DNA of 64,000 nucleotides. It comes from Brachycybe producta (Eukaryota; Arthropoda; Diplopoda; Playtdesmida; Andrognathidae). Shown here piece by piece: positions 21,501 to 32,865 of this stretch. The stretch covers positions 2,006,001 to 2,070,000 of the forward strand of contig JAUPFP010000028.1 of NCBI GenBank assembly GCA_036925085.1, read 5' to 3'. Under the pieces are notes generated by a model that was not told where the DNA came from, made no database searches, and saw only the letters and a program-made list of their open reading frames with translations. Within the stretch, counting starts at the first letter, position 1. Each line of letters begins with the position of its first letter. The translations under genes and the position numbers were made by a program.

Positions 21501-21680
21501 AATGAGGCTTATTATACGGCACTACTTATCCCGATAGAAGTGTTAATATACATTTATGTCCTCGTATGCAGGTTTCACATCTAATGCATATGAGATCTCA
21601 CATCACATGACAATTGAAAATAAAGCTGTATGGAGCCTCATAATAATAGTCACAAGGTGTGCCGTGTAATAAGCCTCATT
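21501..21680. mobile_element. MITE, TTATTACACGGCAC family, copy 2
   Basis: It begins AATGAGGCTTATTATACGGC and ends GCCGTGTAATAAGCCTCATT, a 20-base TIR with one mismatch. Next to the left TIR comes ACTACTTATCCCGATAGAAG. Inside are TATGTCCTCGTATGCAGG and TGGAGCCTCATAATAATAG. It is non-coding. Confidence 0.9.
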
Positions 21681-23259
21681 ACATTAATATTAATATCCTA
21701 ACAGTAACATATTGGTATAGATAATCTTAAAGAAATCATGATTTTAATAATTAAACAATGATTCTGGATGAACATGTAGCTTTCTTTTCAAGATGATGTT
21801 CACGAAAATCTCGTTTATAGTCTTTAGAAGAAGAAAAAAATATATACTTGAAGTGGATCCATGTTTTTCTTATAATTCTCTTTTTCTAAGAACATTTTTT
21901 TTTTGCTTGTTTGAATCAATCCACCTAAGATCACCTACATTTTAATTTTTTAAGAGACGTTTAGAAATTGATATAACTCATTTTGCTTTTGATGACAAAA
22001 ATGAAAGAAATTCACATTTCTATTTGAAGAAATGCTCGAATGATTGATTAAACTACTTAAAAAAAAGTCAAGACTTTTTAGGGTTGAATTGGAGTGGTTA
22101 AATATACATACTAAGCAAATATATATTCTGTAAATGATATGACTTCTTTATTAACTTAATATGGTTCAAGAAACTTTTTTTTTTTACCAAAATGTTCATC
22201 TTTAGTCCCTATGTTTTTTAATAATAAAAAATATTGTTTACTTAAATTGTTGCTAGTAGGCGTTTTTTTAGTAGAAGTACTTTAAAAGAAATGTAGTTTT
22301 CTCTTTAAGATATATATTTTGTATCCTAAAGGAAGAAGCTACTTAATCTAATGAAGCACTCAACTCACTCATTCCTGAGCTTAAGTTTTTTTTTCTGCAT
22401 GTGTGTGTGTTATACTTTCTTTCTTATTCATTCTTCTTTTCTTGACTGAAATTCTCTTCATTAAGCTTTCTACAAAATTATTCATGTCTGTTATTAATAA
22501 TGATCTCCAGCTGTTTTCCTTTTTGTTTTCTCTGTGCAGGTTTTAACAGCAATTGAAGAGAAAAATGAATTTCAATGCAATTCTTTTTTGTTGTTGTTGT
22601 TGGTATTGTTGCTGTTTGTGTTTTTCTTTTTGTATCACTTTATAATTCTTAAAACTTCTTCAATAGAAACTTATTTTTTGCAAAGTTGTGTGCGCATTTT
22701 CCGCAAAGAAGTTGCTATAAATAATGTTACGTTTATATTGTGAATATAAACGATAAACTAAGAGCGAACATTGTGACACAAGGATAGGGTAGCACAGCAT
22801 AGGTTTTTGTATTAAAATATATAGCAGGTTTTAATGGTGATGCGCTTATTGTAATGCAGAGTAGAACAGGGCAGTAATCTCTCACACAGTACTTGTGCCA
22901 GGCTGTGGTCGACGTACAGTTTCCTGTGAAATGTGTTGACTTTGTAAGATATGCCATATATGATGCCATAATAATAAAAACGTCAATTTCGCAACAAAAA
23001 TGAGCCACTCAAGAGCACTCGTCACGCAGACATTTGGAACACGTTTCTCAACGTACGCACTGAACCTGAACTGCATGGTCCTGTGACAGCCTGAAATGCA
23101 CTGTGCCTGTATCATATTGCATGCATATGCAGCTTAGTGTCGCCACACGTGTAACATAATCTGTGTTAAAGCTCAGAATGTCAACTCAAGTTAACATTCT
23201 GCAGATTGTTGTTTCTGACACTTTTGTTCCAAGTTAAGAGTTTTGAAGAGTTAAGATGT
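21681..23259. other. AT-rich stretch with one splice-acceptor-like site
   Basis: Mostly featureless. At 22522-22540 TTTTGTTTTCTCTGTGCAG is a strong acceptor-like tract followed by an open frame (VLTAIEEKNEFQCNSF, then a leucine run coded by TTG repeats) to a stop at 22743. No donor follows and the hydrophobic part comes from a TTG microsatellite, so I do not call an exon. Confidence 0.35.
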
Positions 23260-23978
23260 TTTCACATTACTCAACATATTGTAGTGCAATACTGCATGTT
23301 CGTACTAATCCATTACTCGAAAATATAATCTTTGCAACAATGCAAGGTTATACATGTCTCCCGTAAACATCATCCAAATGAGGCAGACTTATGTATTAGT
23401 AGGTAATCTGTTGGATGATGTGGATACTTTTTAAATATCTTGGTTTAACTCTCTCCAAAACCTTCTTCTAGAAGGGAACATACATGTATAACAAAAGCAG
23501 TAAGCAAAACCAATTAAAGGCTGTGGTTCATACAGTGGACTTCAAAATATGGTAAAGAAAAGGTAAAAGAGCTCTTGTTATTTTACTATTGCCCTTCTTG
23601 AATGTTTGCTAGCTCTAGAAAATGGAGCATTATTAGATGTAATTCTTACTAGAACCCCTTGTTTAAGTAGATATGACCATCCACTGCTTATTACAGAAAT
23701 AAAAGCTAGAACTGATGTATATTCGTAGTTTTTCTTTCTAAATGTTTTAGACTATGGAATTCTCTTCCAGCACATAGTGCTGTTTTAGGAGGAATTCATT
23801 TTGACAATGATGTCTAAACCTTGTTTAAATTACAGCTACTTATCATCGGGGAAATGACCCCCCCCCCGCCACAAAGCTCTTGATCTGCTTGCAGGCGTAC
23901 TGAGTTGAATTGAATTGAAGTGGTATTGATGTAATATTGTACTACACTTCACAACAAATTGTTGAGTAATGTGACCCC
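23260..23978. mobile_element. Long TIR-bounded element, CATTACTC family, copy 2
   Basis: The left end TTCACATTACTCAACATATT, then GTAGTGCAATACTGC, pairs with the right end ATATTGTACTACACTTC, then CAAATTGTTGAGTAATGTGA. This gives the family's TIRs about 720 bases apart. The inside contains LINE-derived coding debris (23600-23830) and a C9 tract. It is either a MITE enlarged by a LINE insertion, or two separate solo ends. Confidence 0.6.
23600..23830 (+). pseudogene. LINE (non-LTR retrotransposon) ORF2 C-terminal remnant
   Basis: From about 23623 one frame reads ALLDVILTRTPCLSRYDHPL, then TEIKARTDVYS and a stop. After a one-base shift it reads SKCFRLWNSLPAHSAV. The order ARTD, about 10 residues, then (I/F)RLWNSLP is the hallmark of the C-terminal end of many LINE reverse-transcriptase proteins. 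It matches the arrangement in the remnant at 43082-43270 (ARTDSYYWSFFPRVIRQWN, then SLPE). It is truncated at the 5' side and frameshifted, so non-functional. The clade cannot be decided by eye. Confidence 0.65.
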
Positions 23979-24803
23979 ACTTTTAGAAGTGTTTTTTTTC
24001 TCTTTTCATTTGTCATCTTAAAAGATGTATGAGACCCTTTTTCTACACCTTCTGTACATTCGATAAATGCAATTTGTAAATGCGATTGTAGTTCGTTAAG
24101 ATGAGATACGAAAGACTCCAGAACCCTAATATGAGATGTGTTCAAGGAGAGAAGGAAATTTTGGTTCTTTTATATATCTTTATCTCAGAAAAAGAGAAAG
24201 AAAAGAAAACTAAGAGAAAAAAATGCATTCATTGTTGTTTGTAAAGGACAACTCATCAGTTTGTTGGTACTTTTAATGTTTGCAAGGAAAGTTGATGATG
24301 ATGATGATGATGCTGGTGATGGTGATGGTGATGTCAATGGCAAAAGCATCTGTTAAGATAGAAAGTTATACATGTTCACAAACGAAGGAACAAAATTTAT
24401 TTTGTATAAAAAAGACGTTGACAAATCGCGGTAATTAAATAAGTTTTGCTTTTATACAATGAAATTGCCATTTACTTTTTTTTTTACTTTGGTGGGTTTT
24501 TTTTAAAAAAAACACGCATATAATGAATGATTAGCAGTGATTCCAAATGTTTAATTTTGAATAAGACAGGAATGTTTCTTATCTATAGTAATGCATGAGA
24601 ACATCATTTATTTGCATGCAATAAAATAAAAGAAAGATAAAAATTGGTTAATTTTTACTAAAAAAAGAGTGTACATTTTTTATGGACCAGGAGGGGGGGG
24701 GGGCTGTAAAAGAATTTCGAATTAGAAGATCTATGCAAGAAATGAAATTGGGCATTTAATATTTGAATACAAAAAAGTAAGTATATAGTAATTGTTGTAT
24801 TAT
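23979..24803. other. AT-rich non-coding stretch with (GAT)n
   Basis: A GAT/GGT run lies at 24293-24333, and a G10 tract near 24691. No gene is seen. Confidence 0.5.
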
Positions 24804-25060
24804 GATGGTTTATGAACAGTTGATTTTCAAACTCTTGATTATTCTGTCTTCAAGAGCAAAAAATTCAGAGAAACTAGAAAGTGTTTTAGAAACTATAAAA
24901 GTAGCGTAATCACGTATTTTCATGTTAATTTCTTTCAAAATAAACACATTTATATACAAAAAATAGTCTGCTTGAAGTTGGGTTGATTCACGTTTTTTTT
25001 ATCAATTTTGCACGTGAAAGACTTAATCATAGTTTTAGTCATTTACACTTTAAAACCACC
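24804..25060. mobile_element. TT1 MITE, internally shortened copy
   Basis: Left end GATGGTTTATGAACAG, then TCAAACTCTTGATTATTCTG. Right end TTTTGCACGTGAAAGAC, then TTTACACTTTAAAACCACC, followed by TTAA at 25061-25064 (the left side has TTAT). Inner arm GAAAGTGTTTTAGAAAC is present but the right inner arm is deleted, which makes it about 100 bases shorter than the full copies. Confidence 0.85.
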
Positions 25061-25064
25061 TTAA

Positions 25065-25742
25065 AAGTGGAAACGTTTTTAGCTAAATAAAAAGTTGCTA
25101 CTAGATGGCGTTGTAACCAAATTACAACCAATAAAGATAATTTTGATTAATTAAATTAGTCTGAACGCGAATTGTCTTTGGTATTTTTTTTTTCACAAAA
25201 CATTAATTTAAATCATTATCAATTTTTTAACAACCAACTCTTAACGGTTCTTACATGTTAATTTCAATAGACAAGAATTTCTAACAATTAAAATAAGCTG
25301 AACTCATTAAAGCAAAGATTTAAAATTCTAGAATTACTTCAATTAATAAAAAAAAAATTTATATAAAAAGATATTATTGTGCAGCTTGTATTTTTACCGA
25401 TTCTCAAATAAAGTTTTTGTATATATTTAGTTTTTTGTGTGCATGTTTGTATGTAGGCCATGTGTGTTTGTGTTACTATTATGGTTGTTTGCCGCTTTTG
25501 ACTTGATGCTTTTAATTGCAACATATTGATTACTTTTTTTTTTTGCAATTGCTAAGCTTTGGCTGTGTGTGTGTGTGTGTCTGTTACATTAACTTGGATT
25601 TGGCAAATTATTTGTTTTGCAATTTCACTCAACTCTTTTTGGAGAGAGGCTAAAGTCACGGTACATTCACTCAAAATCCTGTTAGTTTTTAATTTAATTA
25701 TGCAAAGAGAGAGAGAGAGAGAAAGAAAGAGTGGGAGTGGGA

Positions 25743-25781
<39 letters not shown>

Positions 25782-27195
25782 TGAGTGAGAGAGAAAGAGA
25801 GAGAGAAATAAAAAGAGCATTTGTTTAATGTACACATATGTACATGTACGTACATTATAGCACTTTTATAACAATGTTAGCAAAAGCATTACTACTACAC
25901 CCCCTCCCCCCAATATATTTATATTTCCTTAACATATAATGTATAATGTATATAGCTCTAAAGCAATAGAAGCAATTTTGATTAAATAATAGTGGAGTTT
26001 GCAAAAAGACTTTCATGTATTCAATGTATTAAGAAAGGCTTCTGATTTTCTATTATTGTTTATTATATCTTTTGGAACATATTTAGCTCACTTGAAAGTT
26101 CAGAGATATACTCTATATATAAAAAAAGAACATTTTGTATAATAATACAAGCGAGAAAGCATTTATAAATGAAATAATCACATGCGTAAATAAATATATA
26201 TTATATCTTTTTTTTTTCAGTTTCGGAAGTGTTGTTGAAATAGAGATTTTCTTTTGCCATATGCAAATTAATTCACAGTTTGATATTTAGCTCTAAACTG
26301 TTTATTCTGCTAAATTAATTTCAGAACTTTTGCAAGTATCGCTACAAAAAACAAATACATTTCTTTTAAATTTTCTTTTGCTTTATTGAGAAGAAAGAAT
26401 AACTTGTGTGTATTTTTTTTTTCTTTTTCAAAATGGTTGTTGGCACTTGGAAGAAGTTTTGTTTCCATGGAAGAATAAGGTCTTTTAGTTTAAATTGACT
26501 TGAGCAAAATGGTTGCTGCTTTTTAAAAAAAAAAATACACCACCAAAAAAGGTTCTTTTTGGCTTGTAACAATTACGACTACATTGTGTGGTAATTACTG
26601 TTGGATATGTGTGTATAATGTCTATGTATGTATGGTATTTGCTTTTAACCAAAAGGGGAGAAAAAAAAAGAAGAAATGAAAGCAAAAGAGCTTTAATTGT
26701 TTGGAAGTGATGAATAGTAACTTTTTTTATGTGTATGTTATGTATGTGTGGAATTTTCTTTTGTAACTCAACTTGAAATGATTGTGGATGAATTTTTTTT
26801 TTCTATGCACTAATATCAAGACATCCAAATTTCATATGAATATTTTAAGATCCTTTTCGTTTTGTCTACTTGTCTCCATTTCTGAACCAAAGAAGAAGAA
26901 AAAAAAGTTTCATAGGAAAAAAAAATTGCTTTTGTTTCTTTCTATGAATCACAAATCTAGACACTTTATAGAATGTTAATACGTTGCTTGCAATTTTTTT
27001 AAAAAAATATTTATAACGTTATATTGTAATTAACTTGCTAGTAAAGCACAAAACACATATGCGGAAAATGAGCCTAGACAAAAGTAATTAAAAGTAGTTA
27101 TTGAACTTATTGTAACAAGGTTACTTACTAGTGTAAGGTGGAGCAAATTTTCTATTGCACTTGTACTTAAAAACATTCTCGTGTTTTCATTTCAG
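25065..27195. other. AT-rich stretch with (GT)n and (GA)n microsatellites
   Basis: A GT run lies at 25563-25582 and a long interrupted GA run at 25706-25806. TTTTTTTTTTCAG near 26219 is acceptor-like but followed by no convincing exon. No gene is recognised. Confidence 0.5.
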
Positions 27196-27258
27196 TGACT
27201 CAACAGATAATTTAGCGTTCTCTGTTACGTTGGACTGATAGCAATGTCTTCATTTCCG
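27196..27258 (+). other. Candidate 5' exon with start codon
   Basis: The sequence shows a pyrimidine-rich acceptor (GTGTTTTCATTTCAG, ending 27195), a 63-base segment, and a consensus donor (GTGAGT from 27259). Inside, an ATG at 27244 is followed by four codons (Ser-Ser-Phe-Pro) and then the donor directly in phase 0. A TAA at 27208-27210 in the same frame rules out a longer N-terminus. This is the expected form of a second exon that carries the end of the 5' UTR and the start codon. Five residues cannot identify a protein. If real, the gene runs to the right with a first coding intron that would extend through AT-rich transposon-laden DNA. Chance matches to short splice signals are common in 64 kb, so the call is tentative. 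Confidence 0.35.
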
Positions 27259-29553
27259 GTGAGTAATTGCAATTTCTTAAGTTATGTTAATTTAAAGTGG
27301 GCATGGTTAATTGTTTTCTAGCGTTGCTAATGGCAATGCAACTTTAAAAAAAAAACATTTCTCATGACCCTGGAGAGCGTCAACGAGAGAGTTAAACTGG
27401 CCTAGCTGGCAACTTGGGTCATCTTCCTGTTCAGTTGCTTAGTTTGAGTTACAAAATTTTTCATTTAAGGCCTTGTTTCCACTGGGGTGAAATTTTGAAC
27501 TGTTTGAAAATTTCAACTGGTGAAAAATAGGAAGCCTATTCACTGCCATAGGCGGGGCCACGTTTTCGCACAAGAAAATAAACGTAAAACTAATGTTTTT
27601 TTACGCTCATATCTGTAGAAAATATCAGGTAAGTAAAATGACAAATTTTTTTGTGTGGAAATAAATAAATGAGAAAATGGTATTGTTCGCTACGCTCGCT
27701 GAAAGTTATTGCAAAATAGCAAATGAAACTAATACGTTTATTATGTGCAAAATTAAGTGAAATTATGAAGAAGTACGGTAGCATTTTAAGCTGGTGGGCT
27801 TCAAGGCATTTTTTGGATTTAATTTGACAGGGAAGGGCAAATACTTTTTTCTTGGGCTCTAAGTTTGGCGTAAGCAAACAATTTTATCCTTTCGTGCAAA
27901 GTGCACGACAAAAACCTAGTAAATACTTACTTAAGATGTTTCTTAACTTCAGAACCATCTAGTAACTCAAATAAATAATTTTTTCTTAATTCAACATGTA
28001 GCATTGCATTTTGAAGTATGTAAATTAAATTGTTAGAAATTCTCGAGTGGATCCATTTTTGAAAGAACTGAAGAAGAAATTAGAAATCTACATGTTCATA
28101 TACAATTTGAAAATTCTTTTCGTGTAAGACTATGGCTCAAATTCAAGAAAAAAAAACTTAGTACTTGTACTTTAACTTTGAACCGTCTAGTGTCTAAGCA
28201 GGGTTCCAACATAGAAGAACCCTATACTGTAATATTGAACACACTGCGCAAAGGGTTCAAAGTTGCAATATTGATTGGTAGACTTTTTGATATGAGCCTA
28301 AGCTCCATTGCCTGAGCACCAAAGTGTGGCACTGCTGTATAATATATTATCTAATGCTAATTAAGCTTTGTTTTTTAAAAAAAATACAATGTTTCTAATT
28401 AGTAGTTCTCACACCCAGTTTGCATTTTCTATGTTAAAAGTAAAAATTTTAATCTAATCTTACATTGTAATGCAAGTGAGTATGTATGTTATGAAAGCAC
28501 ATTAACAAAATTATTTCATGGCTAAATGGACTTTTGTTTAATGGCATTTGATAATTAGGCATTTTATTTTGTAACCTAAGTCAATATGCATATTATGCAG
28601 GTGAGAAATACCTGTAATAAATGATTCTAAAATGACCATAGGTGTTCTGTTGTTTCTCAGTTCAATTATTAAAATAACATGATTAAAGACATTAAGGGGG
28701 CATCTGGAATTATGAGTTGATTGTTGTTTTCCAAACAAAAACAATAAACTTTATGTCTGCCTCGTCTTCCCATTGTAATTATTTCTCTGGTGGTATTTAA
28801 CTCAGTTATGGTTTCTAGAAAATAATAATGGAACACAACTTTTGTCTTTTTATGGTGTTTTATTACAATTTAGAACAAAAACAAAACACAGCATGTCTCT
28901 TCATTTAACTTCTATTTTAACTAGAAAAGCTTTAGTTACGTAATAAATTACTAAAATGAGAATTTCTGAAATAATTGAAATTAATTGGAATATTATTAAA
29001 TTAGTCGCAAACTAAAATGTATAATTGATTTTAAAAAAAATGGTTTTAAATGGTTAGTAAATGTAGTAATTTGGTGTCTTAATTGACTTTTGATATATAT
29101 TGATTTTTTTATAACTAGCGCCATCTGTATGTAATATTAATTAGTAATTAATCCTTTGCATAATTTTTCTTGGTTTTTGTGGCTAAATTTTTCTAGTTAA
29201 TTTTATTCTCGTAAACGTATCACATAACCAACGCCACAGTCTATTGTCAGTGTATTCTTGAAATAGCCTAATACATTGTTTAAAATTGAATATCTCAAAA
29301 ATATTAAATGCAACACATTAGAAAATATGAAAATTGCTTCTATTAAAAATTCATAAGTTCAATAGTTTAATTTTTTTTACAAATATGTTTCATATTTTAT
29401 ACAACTACATTTTGATATGTTGCTAGTGATCAACAGTTATGTGTAGCGTTTAGAATTTTTGAAATATTTAATTTTAAACGAATTCGCCGCGCCATTTTTT
29501 ATACCTTTGATAATAAATTGACCCATTGTGGCGTTAGTTTTGAGGCATATTTA
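27259..29553. other. AT-rich non-coding stretch, possibly intronic
   Basis: If the exon at 27196 is real this is its intron. GGCCTTGTTTCCACTGGGG near 27470 looks like a worn end of the CCTTGTTTC MITE family. No coding exon is recognised. Confidence 0.4.
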
Positions 29554-29752
29554 GACTTATTACACGGCACTACTTATCCCGATAGAAGTGTCGAAATATA
29601 TCCTTTTACGCAAGTTCCACACCTAATGCATATGGAATCTGACGTGACAAAGCAATTGAAAATAAAGGTGTATGGAGCCCCTGCATACGAGGACATATTA
29701 TATCGACACTTCTGACTTCGATCAGAATAAATTGCCCCGGTGTAATAAGTCT
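29554..29752. mobile_element. MITE, TTATTACACGGCAC family, copy 3
   Basis: Left end GACTTATTACACGGCACTAC, then TTATCCCGATAGAAGTGTCG. Right end ATATCGACACTTCTGAC, then GGTGTAATAAGTCTC. Inner words CACACCTAATGCATATGG and GCATACGAGGACATAT match copy 2. A 65-residue frame runs through the whole element (starting at 29518), but other copies have no such frame, so it is not a gene. Confidence 0.88.
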
Positions 29753-32548
29753 CAATGTAAACAAAGCTGTTCAATGCACATTTAAACGAGGGCCTTGTAA
29801 GCCAAAGAATATAAGTTACATTTTTATAGAAAAAAAAATGGATATATAATAAATATAACATTTTGACACAAAAAAATGATAAAGAATTTGATGGACAAGA
29901 GAAATAAATGAAAAAGCTGCTCAGCTCATTGCTGCTTTATTAGCGTCTATAACATTGATATATCTATGGAGGCCTCTTACTATTGAACTCAATTTACACT
30001 GAACAGTACCTTCATCACTTATTCCCTTTGGCTTTATAAGCCCTTGTAATTGTTAGCACTTGTAATTTGCCTGAGGCCAGTTCTCCACAATCAGTGCACT
30101 TTCACATAATTTGTAGTATAAACCCAGGTGCAAAAAGGCTCAAAAGTAAAAATGTGGAACCGGTATTATAATGTGAATGCGTAATGCCGCACTGAAGGCA
30201 ACATAAAAAACGTATTATACTAATTTGTTATAAATGAAAATAGACAAACACATAGCACTTTTCATTTCTGTTGCGAAGACATTTATGCCCATCTTTTTTC
30301 TTTTTTTCTTCTTTCTTTCTTTCTGTAGTGATAAAAACCATGATATTATCATGATTCATGATTATTTCTATTACCCATGGATGACACTTAAACCTTTTGA
30401 TAACATCCAAAAATCATTTCAAGTATTTAGGAAGAAGAAAGACAACAAAAATACCAAAAGTGGTTCAAATATTGTTAGAAAATATATATGTAACAAGTTT
30501 GAAATAGATAGCCAGAGGATATTTTGCCATGATAAACATTATCTCTTATTATACATTAGGATCTTCCTCTTTTTTTTTTTTTGAATTGTTGTAACTCCTT
30601 TTAAAAAAAAAGTTTGCTTTATCCTTTAATGCCCAAACTAAATTCCTTCTCCCTCAATCTCCATAATCTCATTATCCAGTATAATGAGTGCATTGAAATG
30701 AGAGGGGTTTCTGAGAGAAAGAGAGATCATTTCCATTTTATACATTACACCCATGTTATGGTACATAGTATATACTGTATGTATATGCATACATATAGCT
30801 TTTGTATGCAACGGTTATCTTCAATCACAATTGCAAAAGCTAATTTCACATTATTAATTGATTGTGTAATTTTTTAACACTTCCCAATTTGAGGCAATTT
30901 ATTAGTGCTGATAAGCATTTGAAATAGAAACCAGTAAACGGCTATTAAACATTCAAGTGTGAACCAAAAAAACCACTATTAGTAACATTATGAATATAAA
31001 TTTTTGTTTATTTGAATTAACATATTGCATTTGTTTATTATTATTCAATGAGCACAGTAGAAAAAAAACATGGTTTACATTCAAAAACAATTATTGTCTT
31101 TGCTCATTACAGTAAAGGAGAATTAATTTTGTTTATCGGAGATGATTTTTAGAAGAAAGAAAAAAATTCCAAATTTGTTAAAAAGTAGAAGAGGAAAAAC
31201 GATTCACTTAAAATGGCTTACTAGTTCATGAACAGCCATTGCAAAATACGCTAATGAAAGCGATCATAATGGTATTGAACTCTGGTTATTCTACATTTCA
31301 GATGCAACAAACATTAGAAACTTGAACTTGTAAAGAAAGAAATTTAGAGAATTTTCCTGTTGATATTTTTAAAAATAAACCTTTTTGGCAAAATTTTGAA
31401 AATGAATGAATTTTAACTTTTTACTTTTAATTTGGACCAAAAGTCAAAAGGATCGTCAGATAGCATTATTTCTTTTTTATTTTAGTCATTTTCAAACCTT
31501 ATTTTAAAAGATATCAACGTGAAACATTAGGCCTAAATTAAATAAGTTTGTTTGTCATTACCAATGTTCTCCTAATAGTTACGCTTAAGATGTTTTATTA
31601 TATAGCTAGCTACATATATGAGATGTAGTTCAAATTAAGACAACTTGTGTCCAGTGTTCATTGAATTGGGTTTTACAAACTACATATAACCAGACAGTTA
31701 ACCATTAAAGTGGACCATTTGATTGTTACTTTAAATCCTAAGTGTTCTTGGTGGCAAAAAATAATAACAGTTTTATTATTCCTTGATACAAAATTATATC
31801 TTAACAAACATATTGTTCTATTTACATACTGTACTGCGCTAACATGTCGTATACTGTATTTATTATAATAGCTCATGATAAGAAACTCGAAAGATTATCA
31901 TAAAAAGATCTTATCTTTTTTTTAAGATTGCGTACACATAGTTTTCACAACATTTCATTATTCTAATGAGTACTGAGGATGTCGAGTTCAATCAATTCAT
32001 TATGGCACTAATTCGAATTGCAAGTCTACTTAATTTTGTCTACCATTGTGAACTTAAGTGGGTTTTTTTTTTCTTCTTCTTCTTCTTCTTCGTTGTATTA
32101 TATGTTAACTGCCAAAGTGGGAAATCAGTTATTTCACAAAATTATTAGACAAAGTGCAGATAAATTAATTGTGTGATAGAGCCGTAGTAGGTTAGGGGAA
32201 GGCGAGTGAGGCACCTGCCTCACACGCAAAGCTCAGATCATGGAAATTGTGGCGCAAAATTACTAGAATGGTAATACTGACTAAAGAGAGGTCATTTTTA
32301 TTATTACTTCGGGGGCAAAATAATTAGAAGGATTATATTAAGGAAGCATCAATTTTGTTTTGAGGCGCAAAGTTCGCGGAAGCAGAAATAGATGCACAAA
32401 ATAACGTATAACTACAGTAGAATGATAATACAAAAGTGGCGCCAGTTTTATTCTTGTTTTGTGCACGAATTTGAAACAGATGGGTTTTTTTAAATATGTT
32501 TATATTTGTTCTTAAATTTGGAGACTTTCTAATTGTGAAATTTTTAGG
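29753..32548. other. AT-rich non-coding stretch with a worn TT1-like fragment
   Basis: GTTCATGAACAGCCATTGC at 31228 and GGTATTGAACTCTGGTTATT near 31272 resemble a variant TT1 left end. A block at 32178-32345 (GAGTGAGGCACCTGCCTCA, two GGCGCAAAATTA-like words) is another dispersed repeat, also hinted at 46800 and 47190. A 116-residue AT-coded frame at 30234-30584 is within chance expectation. Confidence 0.4.
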
Positions 32549-32865
32549 CGGGGTCACATTACTCAGCAAAGTGTTGTGTAACTTAATTAATTGCACTCAA
32601 CAATTTCACATGTCATTCACTGCTAATAACTAGTCACTTTGACAAATGATATTCAATAGGCACAAACCAATAGCGTTATTCTAGCGCAACCCAAACCATG
32701 AAGGACGTATTTCAGTTGGTCGCATGCGACAATTTCTGACAGACAAAGAAATTCGAGCGTTGAATTCTCTGTCCTACTCTTTATAATACACACAAATATA
32801 TGTCATATGTGATGTGTTGTGTACCTTTTGCCTAAATTTTTTAGCAAATTGTTGAGTAAATTGCA
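32549..32865. mobile_element. CATTACTC-family MITE, copy 3
   Basis: Left end GGGTCACATTACTCAGCAAA, then GTGTTGTGTAAC. Right end TTTAGCAAATTGTTGAGTAA, then ATTGC. The interior is non-coding and includes a GTCGCATGCGACAATTTC palindrome near 32720. A further solo right end (AATCAGGTTGAGTAATGTGA) lies at about 34640-34660. Confidence 0.6.

Noticed and set aside
22522-22743. Acceptor-like tract followed by a 68-residue frame with a hydrophobic segment
   Set aside because: The hydrophobic part comes from TTG repeats, no donor or polyadenylation signal follows clearly, and no family is recognised.
29518-29715. 65-residue open frame through a MITE
   Set aside because: Two other copies of the same element lack the frame, so it is accidental.
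30234-30584. 116-residue open frame on the + strand
   Set aside because: AT-coded, Lys/Phe/Ile-rich, bounded by poly-T tracts and without a recognisable domain. A frame of this length is about what chance gives once or so in 64 kb of such DNA.
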